Source of the DNA: Corynebacterium yonathiae | Lineage (GTDB): Bacteria > Actinomycetota > Actinomycetes > Mycobacteriales > Mycobacteriaceae | Direction of reading: 5' to 3' | NCBI RefSeq assembly: GCF_022288805.1 | Contig: NZ_JAKOPM010000002.1 | Span: forward strand, 248,001-312,000 | DNA: 64,000 nucleotides | Shown: positions 1-7,589 of the stretch, piece after piece | Layout of the letters: the number at the start of each line of letters is the position of its first letter | Position numbering within the stretch: position 1 is the stretch's first letter | Notes under the pieces: model-generated | Seen by the model: the letters and a program-made list of their open reading frames with translations, nothing else | Databases searched by the model: none | What the model was told of the DNA's origin: nothing | Position numbers and translations under genes: made by a program

Positions 1-354
1 GCCCGCCGCGGCAATACTCGCAAGCAGCTCCTTGACCTGGGCGGGAATAATAAAGGCACTCTCCGCGTGGCAGGCCAACGCCGCCTCATAATCAATCGGC
101 CCGGGATCGGCAGCGAGGAAAAGCACCGGCATAGACGCGGTGTGGGTGCGCTGCGCTGCCGCCACCACGCGAGCCATGAGGGAATCAACTAACACCGCAT
201 AGGCCCCCGGCAGGCTGCGCGGGATATCGCGGGGATCGGTCACAGTAAGCACATCGTGGCTGGTAGCCGCCGCGGCGTGGACGGCCTCGGCGCGCAGTGC
301 CTCATCACCAATGGCTACGACAATGGCTGCGGATTCAGGGTGTAATGCGTTCAT
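1..354 (-). CDS. ssd: Septum-site-determining protein Ssd, CpaE-like (partial, N-terminal part)
   Basis: The reading frame starts at ATG 354 and runs off the left edge, giving 118 residues. It begins MNALHPESAAIVVAIGDEAL and contains VLVDSLMARVVAAAQ and PVLFLAADPGP, which resembles the N-terminal receiver-like part of the actinobacterial Ssd/CpaE-type ATPase. The ATPase half lies outside the window. In mycobacteria and corynebacteria this gene heads the Tad/Flp pilus locus and sits divergent to a HAD phosphatase, as here. The assignment rests on that synteny and weak sequence recall; no Walker motif is visible. Confidence 0.6.
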   Translation of the reverse strand, partial: MNALHPESAAIVVAIGDEALRAEAVHAAAATSHDVLTVTDPRDIPRSLPGAYAVLVDSLMARVVAAAQRTHTASMPVLFLAADPGPIDYEAALACHAESAFIIPAQVKELLASIAAAG

Positions 355-407
355 GCCTCATAGCCTGAAGCATTCGCGCAACCGCAGTAAGCCACCGCAG
401 CCAACGC

Positions 408-479
408 TGTGGATAACCCTGCGCCGATCACTACCTAGGCCCGATTTTGTTGCTATTTCAACCAAAATTCTGTGGATAA
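408..479. promoter_or_regulatory. Two perfect DnaA-box matches upstream of ssd
   Basis: TGTGGATAA, the reverse complement of the DnaA box TTATCCACA, occurs at 408-416 and again at 471-479 in the same orientation, 63 bases apart, in the ssd/HAD intergenic region. The spacing is about six helical turns. The match is seen directly; binding by DnaA is inferred. Confidence 0.5.
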
Positions 480-507
480 CTTTCTCCACACGGCGGTAGA
501 TATAGGT

Positions 508-575
508 GACGGCCCGCGCATCGGGGGGTGTGCGCGCGGGCCGTCAGTAACCCGGCCTCGGGGGGGTGAGCCGGG
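508..575. other. Two adjacent GC-rich hairpins with G-run loops
   Basis: The first hairpin has a perfect 12-bp stem (508-519 with 534-545) and a 14-base loop. The second has a 6-bp stem (551-556 with 570-575). Both loops contain a similar TCGGGGGG stretch. No T-run follows either one, so they are poor intrinsic terminators. They lie between the divergent ssd and HAD genes. Confidence 0.6.
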
Positions 576-619
576 GCAGGCCGCACGGTATATCGGGGCC
601 TTGCACGCATTATTATGAC

Positions 620-820
620 ATGATCACTACTCAATCACAACAGCTAACAGGAGAATTCCACAGCCATGGCGCTGACCTGCACCGAATGCATGTTCACTAA
701 GTACCACTCCGCGTGGGTCACCATTCCCTCATCATTGACACGCAAATCACCATTAACGGCAGCCACTTCTACACCACCAAGTACGAAGGGCGGCTAGACT
801 CGGCAGCAGATCATGACTAA
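620..820 (+). pseudogene. Possible small gene interrupted by an in-frame stop
   Basis: The frame from ATG 620 reads MITTQSQQLTGEFHSHGADL and stops at TAA 698-700. It then stays open in the same frame to TAA 818-820, with 21 of 30 codons from GTG 713 to TCG ending in G or C, as in real genes here. The second part includes TINGSHFYTTKYEGRL. The end overlaps the start of the HAD gene at 813. A TATTAT element about 6 bases upstream of 620 would suit a leaderless transcript. A competing ORF, 666-797 in another frame, follows an AGGAG. No family is recognised. Confidence 0.3.
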
Positions 821-1682
821 TTCCCGCGAGCCCCATCAGTCCCGCCCCGCTAGCATGACTCGCGCCGGCGGTGACCACGCACGCACCGCGGCGTTTTTCG
901 ACCTCGATAAAACCATAATCGCTACCTCCTCGGCCTATGCTTTTGGCCGCGAGTTCCTACACAACGGGCTCATCTCCCCAACCGAGGCACTACAGCTCTC
1001 ATTGGCTAAGGCCAGCTATATGTTTTCGGGCCTTTCCAGCGAAGGCATGGATACCACCCGCGATCAACTCACGGCGATGATTACCGGCTGGTCTGTGGAG
1101 GAGGTGCGCGCCATCGCCCGGGAGACCATGCACCAAGTAGTCACCCCCTCTATTTATGCCGAAGCCCGTGAGCTTATTCGCGCCCACCGCGCCGCTGGCG
1201 ATCACGTCGTCATTGTCTCTGCCTCTGCCGCCGTGCTGGTAGACATAATCGCAGAGGAACTCGGCGTCGAGCACGTCATCGCCACGGAATTGGCAGAAGA
1301 GGACGGACTTTTTACCGGCGAGGTGCTCTTTTATTGCAAGGGCCCACATAAGGCGAAGGCGCTGGAGCGCACCGCAACCGCAGAAAACATCGACCTCAGT
1401 GCCAGCTACGCCTATTCGGATTCCGCTACGGATATCCCCATGTTAGAGAAGGTCGGCCACCCCGTTGCAGTCAATCCAGACAAGCACTTACACCGCCACG
1501 CCCTAGCCCACGAGTGGGATATACGTTCCTTTAAGGACCCAGTGCCACTATTGCCCGCTCCGTCTGCCAAGAAAATTGGCATCGGTGCCTCCGTACTGGC
1601 AGGGACCGCGGCGGCTATCGGCGCCGGATTGTGGCTCGCCCAGCACCCAAACCGCTTTGGGCAGCTAAAGCGAGACCCATAG
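813..1682 (+). CDS. HAD-IB family hydrolase (SerB-like) with C-terminal membrane segment
   Basis: 289 residues. The HAD nucleophile motif is FFDLDKTII (about residues 28-36), motif II is VIVSASAAVLV, and YSDSATDIPMLE supplies the acidic motif III/IV. This places it with the phosphoserine-phosphatase-like HAD-IB hydrolases, which use an aspartyl-phosphate intermediate; the substrate cannot be read from sequence. About 20 hydrophobic residues near the C-terminus (KKIGIGASVLAGTAAAIGAG) look like a tail anchor. The gene is divergent from ssd, as in the equivalent mycobacterial region. A second ATG with MTRAGGDH, at residue 15, is an alternative start. Confidence 0.85.
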   Translation: MTNSREPHQSRPASMTRAGGDHARTAAFFDLDKTIIATSSAYAFGREFLHNGLISPTEALQLSLAKASYMFSGLSSEGMDTTRDQLTAMITGWSVEEVRAIARETMHQVVTPSIYAEARELIRAHRAAGDHVVIVSASAAVLVDIIAEELGVEHVIATELAEEDGLFTGEVLFYCKGPHKAKALERTATAENIDLSASYAYSDSATDIPMLEKVGHPVAVNPDKHLHRHALAHEWDIRSFKDPVPLLPAPSAKKIGIGASVLAGTAAAIGAGLWLAQHPNRFGQLKRDP

Positions 1683-1690
1683 CGCGCCTT

Positions 1691-2407
1691 CTAGGCCGCT
1701 CTGGCAATCGCGTCGGCTTCTTTGCCGCCGGCGGCCCAAGCGGCGAGGTGTGTAACAAGTGCTTCAGCAGACGCGGTGCGGTAGTTGTCTACCGCGGCGG
1801 CATATTCGCTGCGGTGGCGGGTGAAGTAAACCTCGGGCACAGCGAAACCGCGCGGATCCAAGCCTGTATGCACTGCGGCAAGGCGGGAAGCCACGCGGGC
1901 GACGAGGCCGCTGCGAGGGCCGAAAAACTGGCTGGCAGCAATTTCGGCATGAACCACGCTCGGCAGCAGGAAGTCGAAGGCAGGACCGCTCCCCTGCGCG
2001 ATAAGCCGACCCAGCCCTTGCAGTCGTGCGCTTTCGCCGACTGGGATACCGGTGCCACCGGCCGCGACGTCGATGCGCGCTAATACCTGCAGTGGCGCCC
2101 GGGCGAAGGAGCGCACCGTGGCGTCGAGGAGCTCCGGCGCGGCCACGGAATAGGCGCTAACGGCGCTGGCCAGCGGTCCATCTTTCATATCTTCTGGGCC
2201 CGGATGTGGGGGGATGGCGTGTCCATCCAACGCCACGCTGGCACGGGCGCCGCGTATGAGGGACTCTGCGGAGATGACCTTAAACTTCCGCAATCCTGCA
2301 GGTCGGCGGTGCGCTCGGGCGATGGCGGCGGCGGCTTTTTCTGCACTTTCTTTCACCCCCGGCAGGCGAAACAGCGGGGATAACGCGTCATTTTCTGACA
2401 TATCCAT
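1691..2407 (-). CDS. Conserved actinobacterial protein, possibly a degenerate Fic fold
   Basis: 238 residues, no signal peptide and no membrane segment. The stretch HAEIAASQFFGPRSGLVARV looks like a weakened version of the Fic core (H, then F, G, N, G, R), with the canonical HxFx(D/E)GNGR not conserved. If it is Fic-related, AMP-transfer activity would be doubtful. It is convergent with the HAD gene (8-base gap) and divergent from the holin-like gene at 2516. A conserved hypothetical gene sits in the same place in the mycobacterial order. I do not assign a function. Confidence 0.6.
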   Translation of the reverse strand: MDMSENDALSPLFRLPGVKESAEKAAAAIARAHRRPAGLRKFKVISAESLIRGARASVALDGHAIPPHPGPEDMKDGPLASAVSAYSVAAPELLDATVRSFARAPLQVLARIDVAAGGTGIPVGESARLQGLGRLIAQGSGPAFDFLLPSVVHAEIAASQFFGPRSGLVARVASRLAAVHTGLDPRGFAVPEVYFTRHRSEYAAAVDNYRTASAEALVTHLAAWAAGGKEADAIARAA

Positions 2408-2515
2408 TAGGATAGCCGTGGAAGTCCCTAAGCATGCGTGGCACCATGGGATAATAGTGATTCCATTATTATTAGGGACATTACAAGGTTTAGATAAACG
2501 CGAGGAGATTTAATC

Positions 2516-3019
2516 GTGAGCAACGATGGACTTTTTACCGACGGTACTGATCAATTTGCACCGAAGGTGAACTCTATCCCTTTGAGTGACGTGGATACAT
2601 CCTCGTCCGAGACTTCGGTGGGCCAGCTGGTCTCCAATGCTACCGAGCAGATGTCCCAGCTCGTGCGCTCCGAGGTGGAGCTGGCTAAGACCGAGCTGGC
2701 AGAGTCCGCAAAGAAGGGCGGCATCGGTGCCGGCTTCTTCGGCGGCGCTGGCACCATCGCGCTGTATAGCTCTTTCTTCTTTTTCTTCTTCTTGGCAGAG
2801 CTCCTCGCCGTCTGGCTCGACCGCTGGGCAGCGTTCCTGATCGTCTTTTTGATCATGATCGTGATCGCCGGCATCCTGGCCTTCGTTGGACTGAAGAACG
2901 TCAAGCAGGTCAAGGCCCCGCAGAAGACCATTGACTCCACCAAGGAACTCAAGAACCTGGTTCCGGGCAAGGCGCAGAAGTCCCTGGACCGTAAGAACAC
3001 CCACGGCCTCTACACCTAA
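2516..3019 (+). CDS. Phage-holin-superfamily-like membrane protein (PF07332/DUF1469 type)
   Basis: 167 residues from a GTG start preceded by GAGGAG about 8 bases upstream. A charged, probably cytosolic N-terminus of about 75 residues ends in an amphipathic helix (QLVRSEVELAKTELAESAKK). Two hydrophobic helices follow (about 80-103 and 108-130), then a basic tail. This matches the 'phage holin family' proteins common next to ephE and marP in actinobacteria. They are chromosomal, not phage, genes, and their role is unknown. No prophage genes are nearby. Confidence 0.75.
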   Translation: MSNDGLFTDGTDQFAPKVNSIPLSDVDTSSSETSVGQLVSNATEQMSQLVRSEVELAKTELAESAKKGGIGAGFFGGAGTIALYSSFFFFFFLAELLAVWLDRWAAFLIVFLIMIVIAGILAFVGLKNVKQVKAPQKTIDSTKELKNLVPGKAQKSLDRKNTHGLYT

Positions 3020-3070
3020 ACCAACACGCGCCACGCACACGCACCACGCCACGCGTTCGTGCACTCTCTA

Positions 3071-3099
3071 TCCGCCCTAGCTAGCCTGGGGCGGATTTT
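3071..3099 (+). terminator. Intrinsic terminator after the holin-like gene
   Basis: TCCGCCC (3071-3077) pairs with GGGCGGA (3089-3095), followed by TTTT. Confidence 0.7.
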
Positions 3100-3155
3100 G
3101 TGTACTTCCTCCCTTTCCTCTACCGTTTCTGCCCCAACTATAGAAAGGCGGCACA

Positions 3156-4070
3156 ATGGCCTTCGCACCCTTGCCTCCCTCAACGGTGGAGCTGGATGGA
3201 CCGTTTGCGCATGAGTTCGTCCACACCCGCGGCATCCGCTTACACGTGGCCACAGCGGGCGATAGCTCGCACCCCCTGGTGGTGCTAATCCACGGCGCCT
3301 TCGGCGGATGGTTTGACTATCAAGACGTCATTGCGCCGCTTGCGCAGCGCGGTTTTCACGTCGCGGCCGTGGACATGCGAGGCTTTGGCATGTCCGATAA
3401 GCCGCCCATCGATGCGGGGCAGGATATCCGCACCTTGGTAGGAGATATTAGCGGCCTCATCCAGGCCTTGGGCCATGACGACGCCTTTGTAGTAGGCGCC
3501 GATACCGGCGGCGCGGTAGCGTGGTGTCTGGCTGCTGAGCGCCCCGAGCGGGTACGCGGCTTGGCTTCCATCTCTGCCGCTCACCCGGTAGATTTGCGCC
3601 GCGCGATTGCCGCCCGCCCGTGGGATTTCGGGTGGATCAACCTGCGTTCCCTATTGTGCCGCCTGCCCCGCATCACCCGCGCGCAGAACCTGCTGCTCAG
3701 CCCGCGCGCCTACCGCAAGGAACTGGAGCTGGATACGGGCGCTTCGCTTGCCGGAGCCACCTTTGACCGCATCCTCGATCTCCGCCTGCGTGCCTCCCGC
3801 ATCGGCAGCGTGCGCCGCGGCATCCTCTGGAACCACCGCATGCGCACCGCAGTTGTACCCCTGACCTGGGTGGAATTAGCGGTAAAACGACCTGTACTTT
3901 TTATCCACGCCCAGCAGCGGCTGTGGAACCCCGTCGTCCGCCGCGCCGCCATGCGCGCCGGCCGCGAATTTACCGCTACAACCGTCCCCGGTGCGAAGAA
4001 CCTACCGCACCTGGAAGCACCTGCGGACTTCATCTCCACGCTGGCGGCGTGGCTACGAGAACATAGCTAG
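3156..4070 (+). CDS. Alpha/beta-fold hydrolase (EphE-like)
   Basis: 304 residues with the epoxide-hydrolase-type alpha/beta fold: HGAFGGWFDYQDVI gives the oxyanion HG motif, DMRGFGMSDKP is the typical strand-4 region, and VGADTGGAVAW carries the nucleophile elbow with Asp (G-x-D-x-G-G). That residue is what epoxide and haloalkane hydrolases use. A late His is probably in PGAKNLPHLEAP. It is preceded by AGAAAGG. The last four bases overlap the convergent marP stop. The same pairing with marP occurs in mycobacteria (ephE). The substrate is unknown. Confidence 0.8.
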   Translation: MAFAPLPPSTVELDGPFAHEFVHTRGIRLHVATAGDSSHPLVVLIHGAFGGWFDYQDVIAPLAQRGFHVAAVDMRGFGMSDKPPIDAGQDIRTLVGDISGLIQALGHDDAFVVGADTGGAVAWCLAAERPERVRGLASISAAHPVDLRRAIAARPWDFGWINLRSLLCRLPRITRAQNLLLSPRAYRKELELDTGASLAGATFDRILDLRLRASRIGSVRRGILWNHRMRTAVVPLTWVELAVKRPVLFIHAQQRLWNPVVRRAAMRAGREFTATTVPGAKNLPHLEAPADFISTLAAWLREHS

Positions 4071-5263
4071 TGCGCCACGCACTCCCCGGTATCTACCGGG
4101 TGGGTAAGCTGCGTGACATCTCCGACCTGGCGGTTGACCTCATCAGCGGTTAGGGCATAGCCCGTCTCGGTGTCATCTACCGAGGCGCCAAAGACCACGC
4201 CGAGGACCTCGCCGGCCGTATTGACCAGCGGTCCGCCGGAATTTCCTTGCTGGATATTGCCGCGCACGGTGTAGGAATCGCGCTCCACATGCCCGTGGGA
4301 GTAAATATCCGGGCCGGAAATGGTGATGCGATCGCGCACACGTGCCATCTCGGCGTCAAAAGGACCGGAATGCGGGAAGCCCATGACCATGGCATCATCG
4401 CCCGTCTGGGCCGAGGCCTGGGCCCACGGCAACGGATCGATGCCCAGATCGCGCGCATGTAGCACCGCCACATCCACGTCCGGGTTGTAATAGACCACGG
4501 TGGCGTCCTTAAGACCCAACTTGGTATCGAGGCGCACAGTCTGCGTACCGGCCACCACGTGGGCATTGGTAATCACGTAGTCATCGGCCGTTACGAAGCC
4601 GGAACCCATGAGGCGGCGGGAGCACTCTTCGGCGTCGCCTAGCACGTGAATAATGGAGGGCCGCATCCGGCGCACCAACTCCGGATCCTGCACGTCTGGG
4701 TCCGGCTCTTCTACCTCCTCAGTACTAATAGAGTTTTGCCACGGCGACACTAATGGCGGCAGGCCGGACTCATTGAGCATCGCCGCGACGCCATTAGGCA
4801 GCGCCGCTACCCGCGCCGGCGCGGCCGAGTTGAGGTTGCCCAGAATGCGCGATTCACGCAGCCCCTGACCAGCCGCGCCGCCTAAGTTGGTAGCCACGGG
4901 GATAGAAATCAACCAGATAACCACCAGAGCGGCAAATGCTTGGAATACCGCACCCACCGCAGAATCGAGGCGCTGCGTCGTGCGCGCCTTCATGCGGTCG
5001 CGCACACTGCCACCCAACGAGGAGCCGATGAGCTGTCCGATGCCCACAAAAAGCACCAAAATTCCTACCAAAAGCAGCAAGCGCAACGAGGGCTGTTCCA
5101 CCAGACGCAGCGCGGCCGGTGCCACGGCAATGCCCAACACTATCCCAGCGCCGACGCCAATGGAGGCCAATACCGCCGCGAGGGCGCCATTGCGCCACCC
5201 ACTCAGTAGCGCCACAAGGACGGCGACCACGATCAGGCCGTCAACGATAAGCGCAGGAGTCAT
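4067..5263 (-). CDS. marP: MarP-type membrane serine protease
   Basis: 398 residues. Four transmembrane helices occupy about residues 3-125 (CvpA-like), followed by a linker and a trypsin-like periplasmic domain. The triad is visible as His235 (TNAHVV), Asp264 (PDVDVAVLHA) and Ser342 (GNSGGPL). Cys214 and Cys395 are placed as the redox-active disulfide pair described for M. tuberculosis MarP, and the residue numbers nearly coincide. The family protects mycobacteria against acid and oxidative stress by cleaving periplasmic targets. Downstream on the same strand order lie the Nudix, TlpA and nth genes, the same neighbours as in mycobacteria. Confidence 0.9.
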   Translation of the reverse strand: MTPALIVDGLIVVAVLVALLSGWRNGALAAVLASIGVGAGIVLGIAVAPAALRLVEQPSLRLLLLVGILVLFVGIGQLIGSSLGGSVRDRMKARTTQRLDSAVGAVFQAFAALVVIWLISIPVATNLGGAAGQGLRESRILGNLNSAAPARVAALPNGVAAMLNESGLPPLVSPWQNSISTEEVEEPDPDVQDPELVRRMRPSIIHVLGDAEECSRRLMGSGFVTADDYVITNAHVVAGTQTVRLDTKLGLKDATVVYYNPDVDVAVLHARDLGIDPLPWAQASAQTGDDAMVMGFPHSGPFDAEMARVRDRITISGPDIYSHGHVERDSYTVRGNIQQGNSGGPLVNTAGEVLGVVFGASVDDTETGYALTADEVNRQVGDVTQLTHPVDTGECVAH

Positions 5264-5320
5264 GGCTATGGGTTCTTTCTATCTGGGAGTTAAGACGTAC
5301 ACGTACCGCGGCACAAGCGG

Positions 5321-6022
5321 TTAGGACATCTTCTCATTATTGCGGGAGTTTTTGAGGGAGTCACGCAGGTCCATGACTGAATTGTTATCCCAAGGAACAC
5401 TCCACCCGGAGTGTTGCAAGAGCGCTGAAAGCACTCCGGCGGTAAAGCCCCAAATAACATAACCATTGGCATGGAATGCTGGTCCTTGCCATTTTCTAAA
5501 GCCCACCACGAAGCGATTGCGTGGATCGACCAACTCCCGGATGGGCATGAGAAATACGTCATCGGTTTCATCTGGGCTGGCGGGATAGACCTCCCCCGGC
5601 TGGGTCCAATGCGCCAGTATCGGGCTCACCGGATTGCCGGTGGCGCGAATATGCAGCTGGTCCCACTGTTCCAATGGGGTCACGGAATTTCGCTGCAGGT
5701 CCGTTTCTTCCCAGGCTTCCCGCAGCGCAGTATCCACCAGCGAGGTATCAGCGGGATCTCGGCGGCCGCCTGGGAAGGCGATCTGCCCGGAGTGCGAACG
5801 CATGGACGGCGAGCGGTGCGTGAGCAAGATGCTGCCGTTCTCCACGCTCTCGCCGCTAAGCAGCATGAGCACGGCCGCCTCCCGTTTGACCGGCACCTGC
5901 ACATTGGTGCCATTGAGCGACGAGGCTTGGCGGTTGTCAATGAGCTCTTGCACCTGACTGGGGTCTGCGCCCAACGCCGGCTTCAGCCATTCTGGCGTGC
6001 GCTCGGGAAGCAGTTGGCTCAT
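5321..6022 (-). CDS. CoA pyrophosphatase-type Nudix hydrolase
   Basis: 233 residues. The Nudix box reads GGRRDPADTSLVDTALREAW followed by EETDL, with the catalytic glutamates in REAWEE. Just upstream of it is the LLTHRSPSMRSHSGQIAFPG stretch that resembles the NUPF CoA-Nudix signature (PROSITE UPF0035). The predicted reaction is hydrolysis of CoA or acyl-CoA to phosphopantetheine and 3',5'-ADP. It overlaps the upstream TlpA-like gene by 4 bases (ATGA type), so the two are likely translationally coupled and form an operon with nth. Confidence 0.88.
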   Translation of the reverse strand: MSQLLPERTPEWLKPALGADPSQVQELIDNRQASSLNGTNVQVPVKREAAVLMLLSGESVENGSILLTHRSPSMRSHSGQIAFPGGRRDPADTSLVDTALREAWEETDLQRNSVTPLEQWDQLHIRATGNPVSPILAHWTQPGEVYPASPDETDDVFLMPIRELVDPRNRFVVGFRKWQGPAFHANGYVIWGFTAGVLSALLQHSGWSVPWDNNSVMDLRDSLKNSRNNEKMS

Positions 6023-6582
6023 GCCGCAATCGCCTCCTCCACGGCTTTTTCAATCTCCGCAGCGGAGCTAAACGGCTGTGCAAATTGTTTGCGCACCTTA
6101 CCGTTCTGGAGCACCACGGTGACCGGTACCACGCCCGGCAGCCCCAGCTCACCGGCAAATTTATTATCCGAATCCTGGAAGCTCGGCAGATCCACTCCCA
6201 AGTCATTCAAGAAAGCCGCACCATTTCCCGCGTTCTTATCCGCGTGCACACCCACGACCTGCCATTCTGGGTGCTCCTCCGCCACCTCCTGCAGATAGGG
6301 AAGCTCCGCGCGGCACGGCTGGCACCACCACGCCCATACGTTGACTACGCTCACGCCTTCATCGGTGTGTTTTCCGGCGGCTTCACCGCCCAGACACTCC
6401 AGCTCCACCCCGGCCACGGTGCCAGACGGGCAGTCCGGGCGCTGCGGTATTTCTTGCGGGCTTGCCTCGCCTGACGGCGCCCCCTCATCTCCGTCCCCAC
6501 CCCGCAATTGCAAGACGCCCACTACCGCGATAACGGCAACGAGGATCGCGGCAATCACCGTGCCAAGGACGTAGTTCTTCAT
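6019..6582 (-). CDS. TlpA/ResA-like membrane-anchored thioredoxin
   Basis: 187 residues. An N-terminal hydrophobic anchor (about 4-26) is followed by a Ser/Glu-rich linker and a thioredoxin fold with active site WWCQPC (Cys87 and Cys90). The cis-Pro loop is GLPGVVPVTVV. Two further cysteines (51 and 63) lie between the anchor and the fold and could form an extra disulfide. Such proteins reduce or isomerise disulfides outside the membrane. The adjacent MarP has a redox-sensitive disulfide, so a functional link is possible but is inference. Confidence 0.88.
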   Translation of the reverse strand: MKNYVLGTVIAAILVAVIAVVGVLQLRGGDGDEGAPSGEASPQEIPQRPDCPSGTVAGVELECLGGEAAGKHTDEGVSVVNVWAWWCQPCRAELPYLQEVAEEHPEWQVVGVHADKNAGNGAAFLNDLGVDLPSFQDSDNKFAGELGLPGVVPVTVVLQNGKVRKQFAQPFSSAAEIEKAVEEAIAA

Positions 6583-6591
6583 ACCGTTAGC

Positions 6592-7248
6592 CTAGCGCCC
6601 AACACCGGTCGGGCACATATCCCGCAGCACGCATGCTTTACACTCCGGCGTGCGCGCATGGCATATCTGACGCCCATGAGAGATGACGCGGTGCGAGAAC
6701 ATCGTCCACTCTTCTTCTGGCAAAAGCTTGGCGATGTCCCGCTCAATCTTAACCGGCGTCTTCTCCCCCGTTAGCCCGAGCCGCTGCATGAGGCGGCCGA
6801 AGTGCGTATCCACCGTCAGCCCGGGAATCCCGAAGGCGTTTCCGAGCACCACCAGCGCGGTCTTGCGCCCCACGCCGGGCAGGCTAGTGAGCTCTTTGAC
6901 CGTGCGCGGGACCTCGCCTGCAAAATCTGCCACCAACTTCTCCCCGATGCCCAAAAGATGGCCCGCCTTGGCGCGCTGAAATCCCAAGGGGCGCAGGATG
7001 CGTTCCAGATCCGAGCGCTGGGCCGCTGCATAATCCGCCGCCTCTGGGTACCGGGCAAAGAGTTCAGGGGTCACCGAATTCACGCGTTCATCCGTGCATT
7101 GGGCCGACAATACCGTGGCTACCAAGAGCTGCAGTGGGGAGTCATAGTCCAAGGCGCATCGCGCATCCGGATACTCCTGTGCCAAGCGGCTATTTATCTC
7201 TGGTGCCCGTAACTCCGGCGCGCTGGCCGCAGACAGTGCTGAATTCAT
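6592..7248 (-). CDS. nth: Endonuclease III
   Basis: 218 residues. The helix-hairpin-helix LPGVGRKTA carries the catalytic Lys129, and TVDTHFGR carries Asp147. The [4Fe-4S] ligands are Cys196, Cys203, Cys206 and Cys212 with the expected 6-2-5 spacing. The protein is a bifunctional DNA glycosylase/AP lyase for oxidised pyrimidines in base excision repair. It lies 9 bases upstream of the TlpA-like gene in the same orientation. Confidence 0.96.
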   Translation of the reverse strand: MNSALSAASAPELRAPEINSRLAQEYPDARCALDYDSPLQLLVATVLSAQCTDERVNSVTPELFARYPEAADYAAAQRSDLERILRPLGFQRAKAGHLLGIGEKLVADFAGEVPRTVKELTSLPGVGRKTALVVLGNAFGIPGLTVDTHFGRLMQRLGLTGEKTPVKIERDIAKLLPEEEWTMFSHRVISHGRQICHARTPECKACVLRDMCPTGVGR

Positions 7249-7276
7249 GGGATAAAGCTTAGTAGACTAGGAAAAC

Positions 7277-7366
7277 ATGATTTCACTCGTAATTCTGGTA
7301 CCGCTTGCCATCGCCCTTTTTGCCCTTTTGATGGAAAAGCTCGAGGCGGTCGTTTTCGCTGACTAA
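7277..7366 (+). CDS. 29-residue single-helix membrane microprotein upstream of glxR
   Basis: ATG 7277 to TAA 7364-7366. The peptide starts MISLVILVPLAIALFALLME and ends KLEAVVFAD: one hydrophobic helix of about 17 residues followed by a short charged amphipathic end. It sits where mycobacteria carry a small membrane protein (Rv3675) between nth and crp, which supports it being a real gene. A short purine-rich stretch (GGAAAAC) lies just upstream. Function unknown. Confidence 0.55.
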   Translation: MISLVILVPLAIALFALLMEKLEAVVFAD

Positions 7367-7387
7367 GCAGCAAACCTGCTGGCCGGA

Positions 7388-7489
7388 ATCGTGCCTTTAG
7401 CACGATCAGAGTTTCTATACTGTGACAAATATTCACTAAAATACCAAAAGTGACCAATTACACTGTAAGATGAAATGCGTTACACAGTG
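7388..7489 (+). promoter_or_regulatory. glxR promoter/leader region with inverted repeats
   Basis: ATCGTGC (7388-7394) pairs with GCACGAT (7400-7406) across a 5-base loop. TATACT (7416-7421) is a good -10 element. It is followed by TGTGACAAATATTCACT, which resembles a CRP/GlxR site but has one extra base in the spacer. Further down, CACTGTAA and TTACACAGTG (near 7462-7489) form an imperfect inverted repeat. Autoregulation by GlxR is known in C. glutamicum; these exact sites are inference. Confidence 0.45.
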
Positions 7490-7589
7490 ACCCCGCTTGT
7501 TCCGCATTGTCGAGTGCATGAAAGACCGCACCCAGATGTGGCACAGGCTCATCTATGGACTTTCGTAGTCGACATCCAAGGAGTAAAAC

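Noticed and set aside
2516-3019. Prophage remnant suggested by the holin-like protein
   Set aside because: No lysin, integrase, capsid genes or attachment repeats are nearby, and the gene is part of a conserved chromosomal order.
7421-7437. TGTGACAAATATTCACT as a firm GlxR operator
   Set aside because: The half-sites are one base too far apart for TGTGA-N6-TCACA, so I list it only as a weak candidate in the promoter entry.
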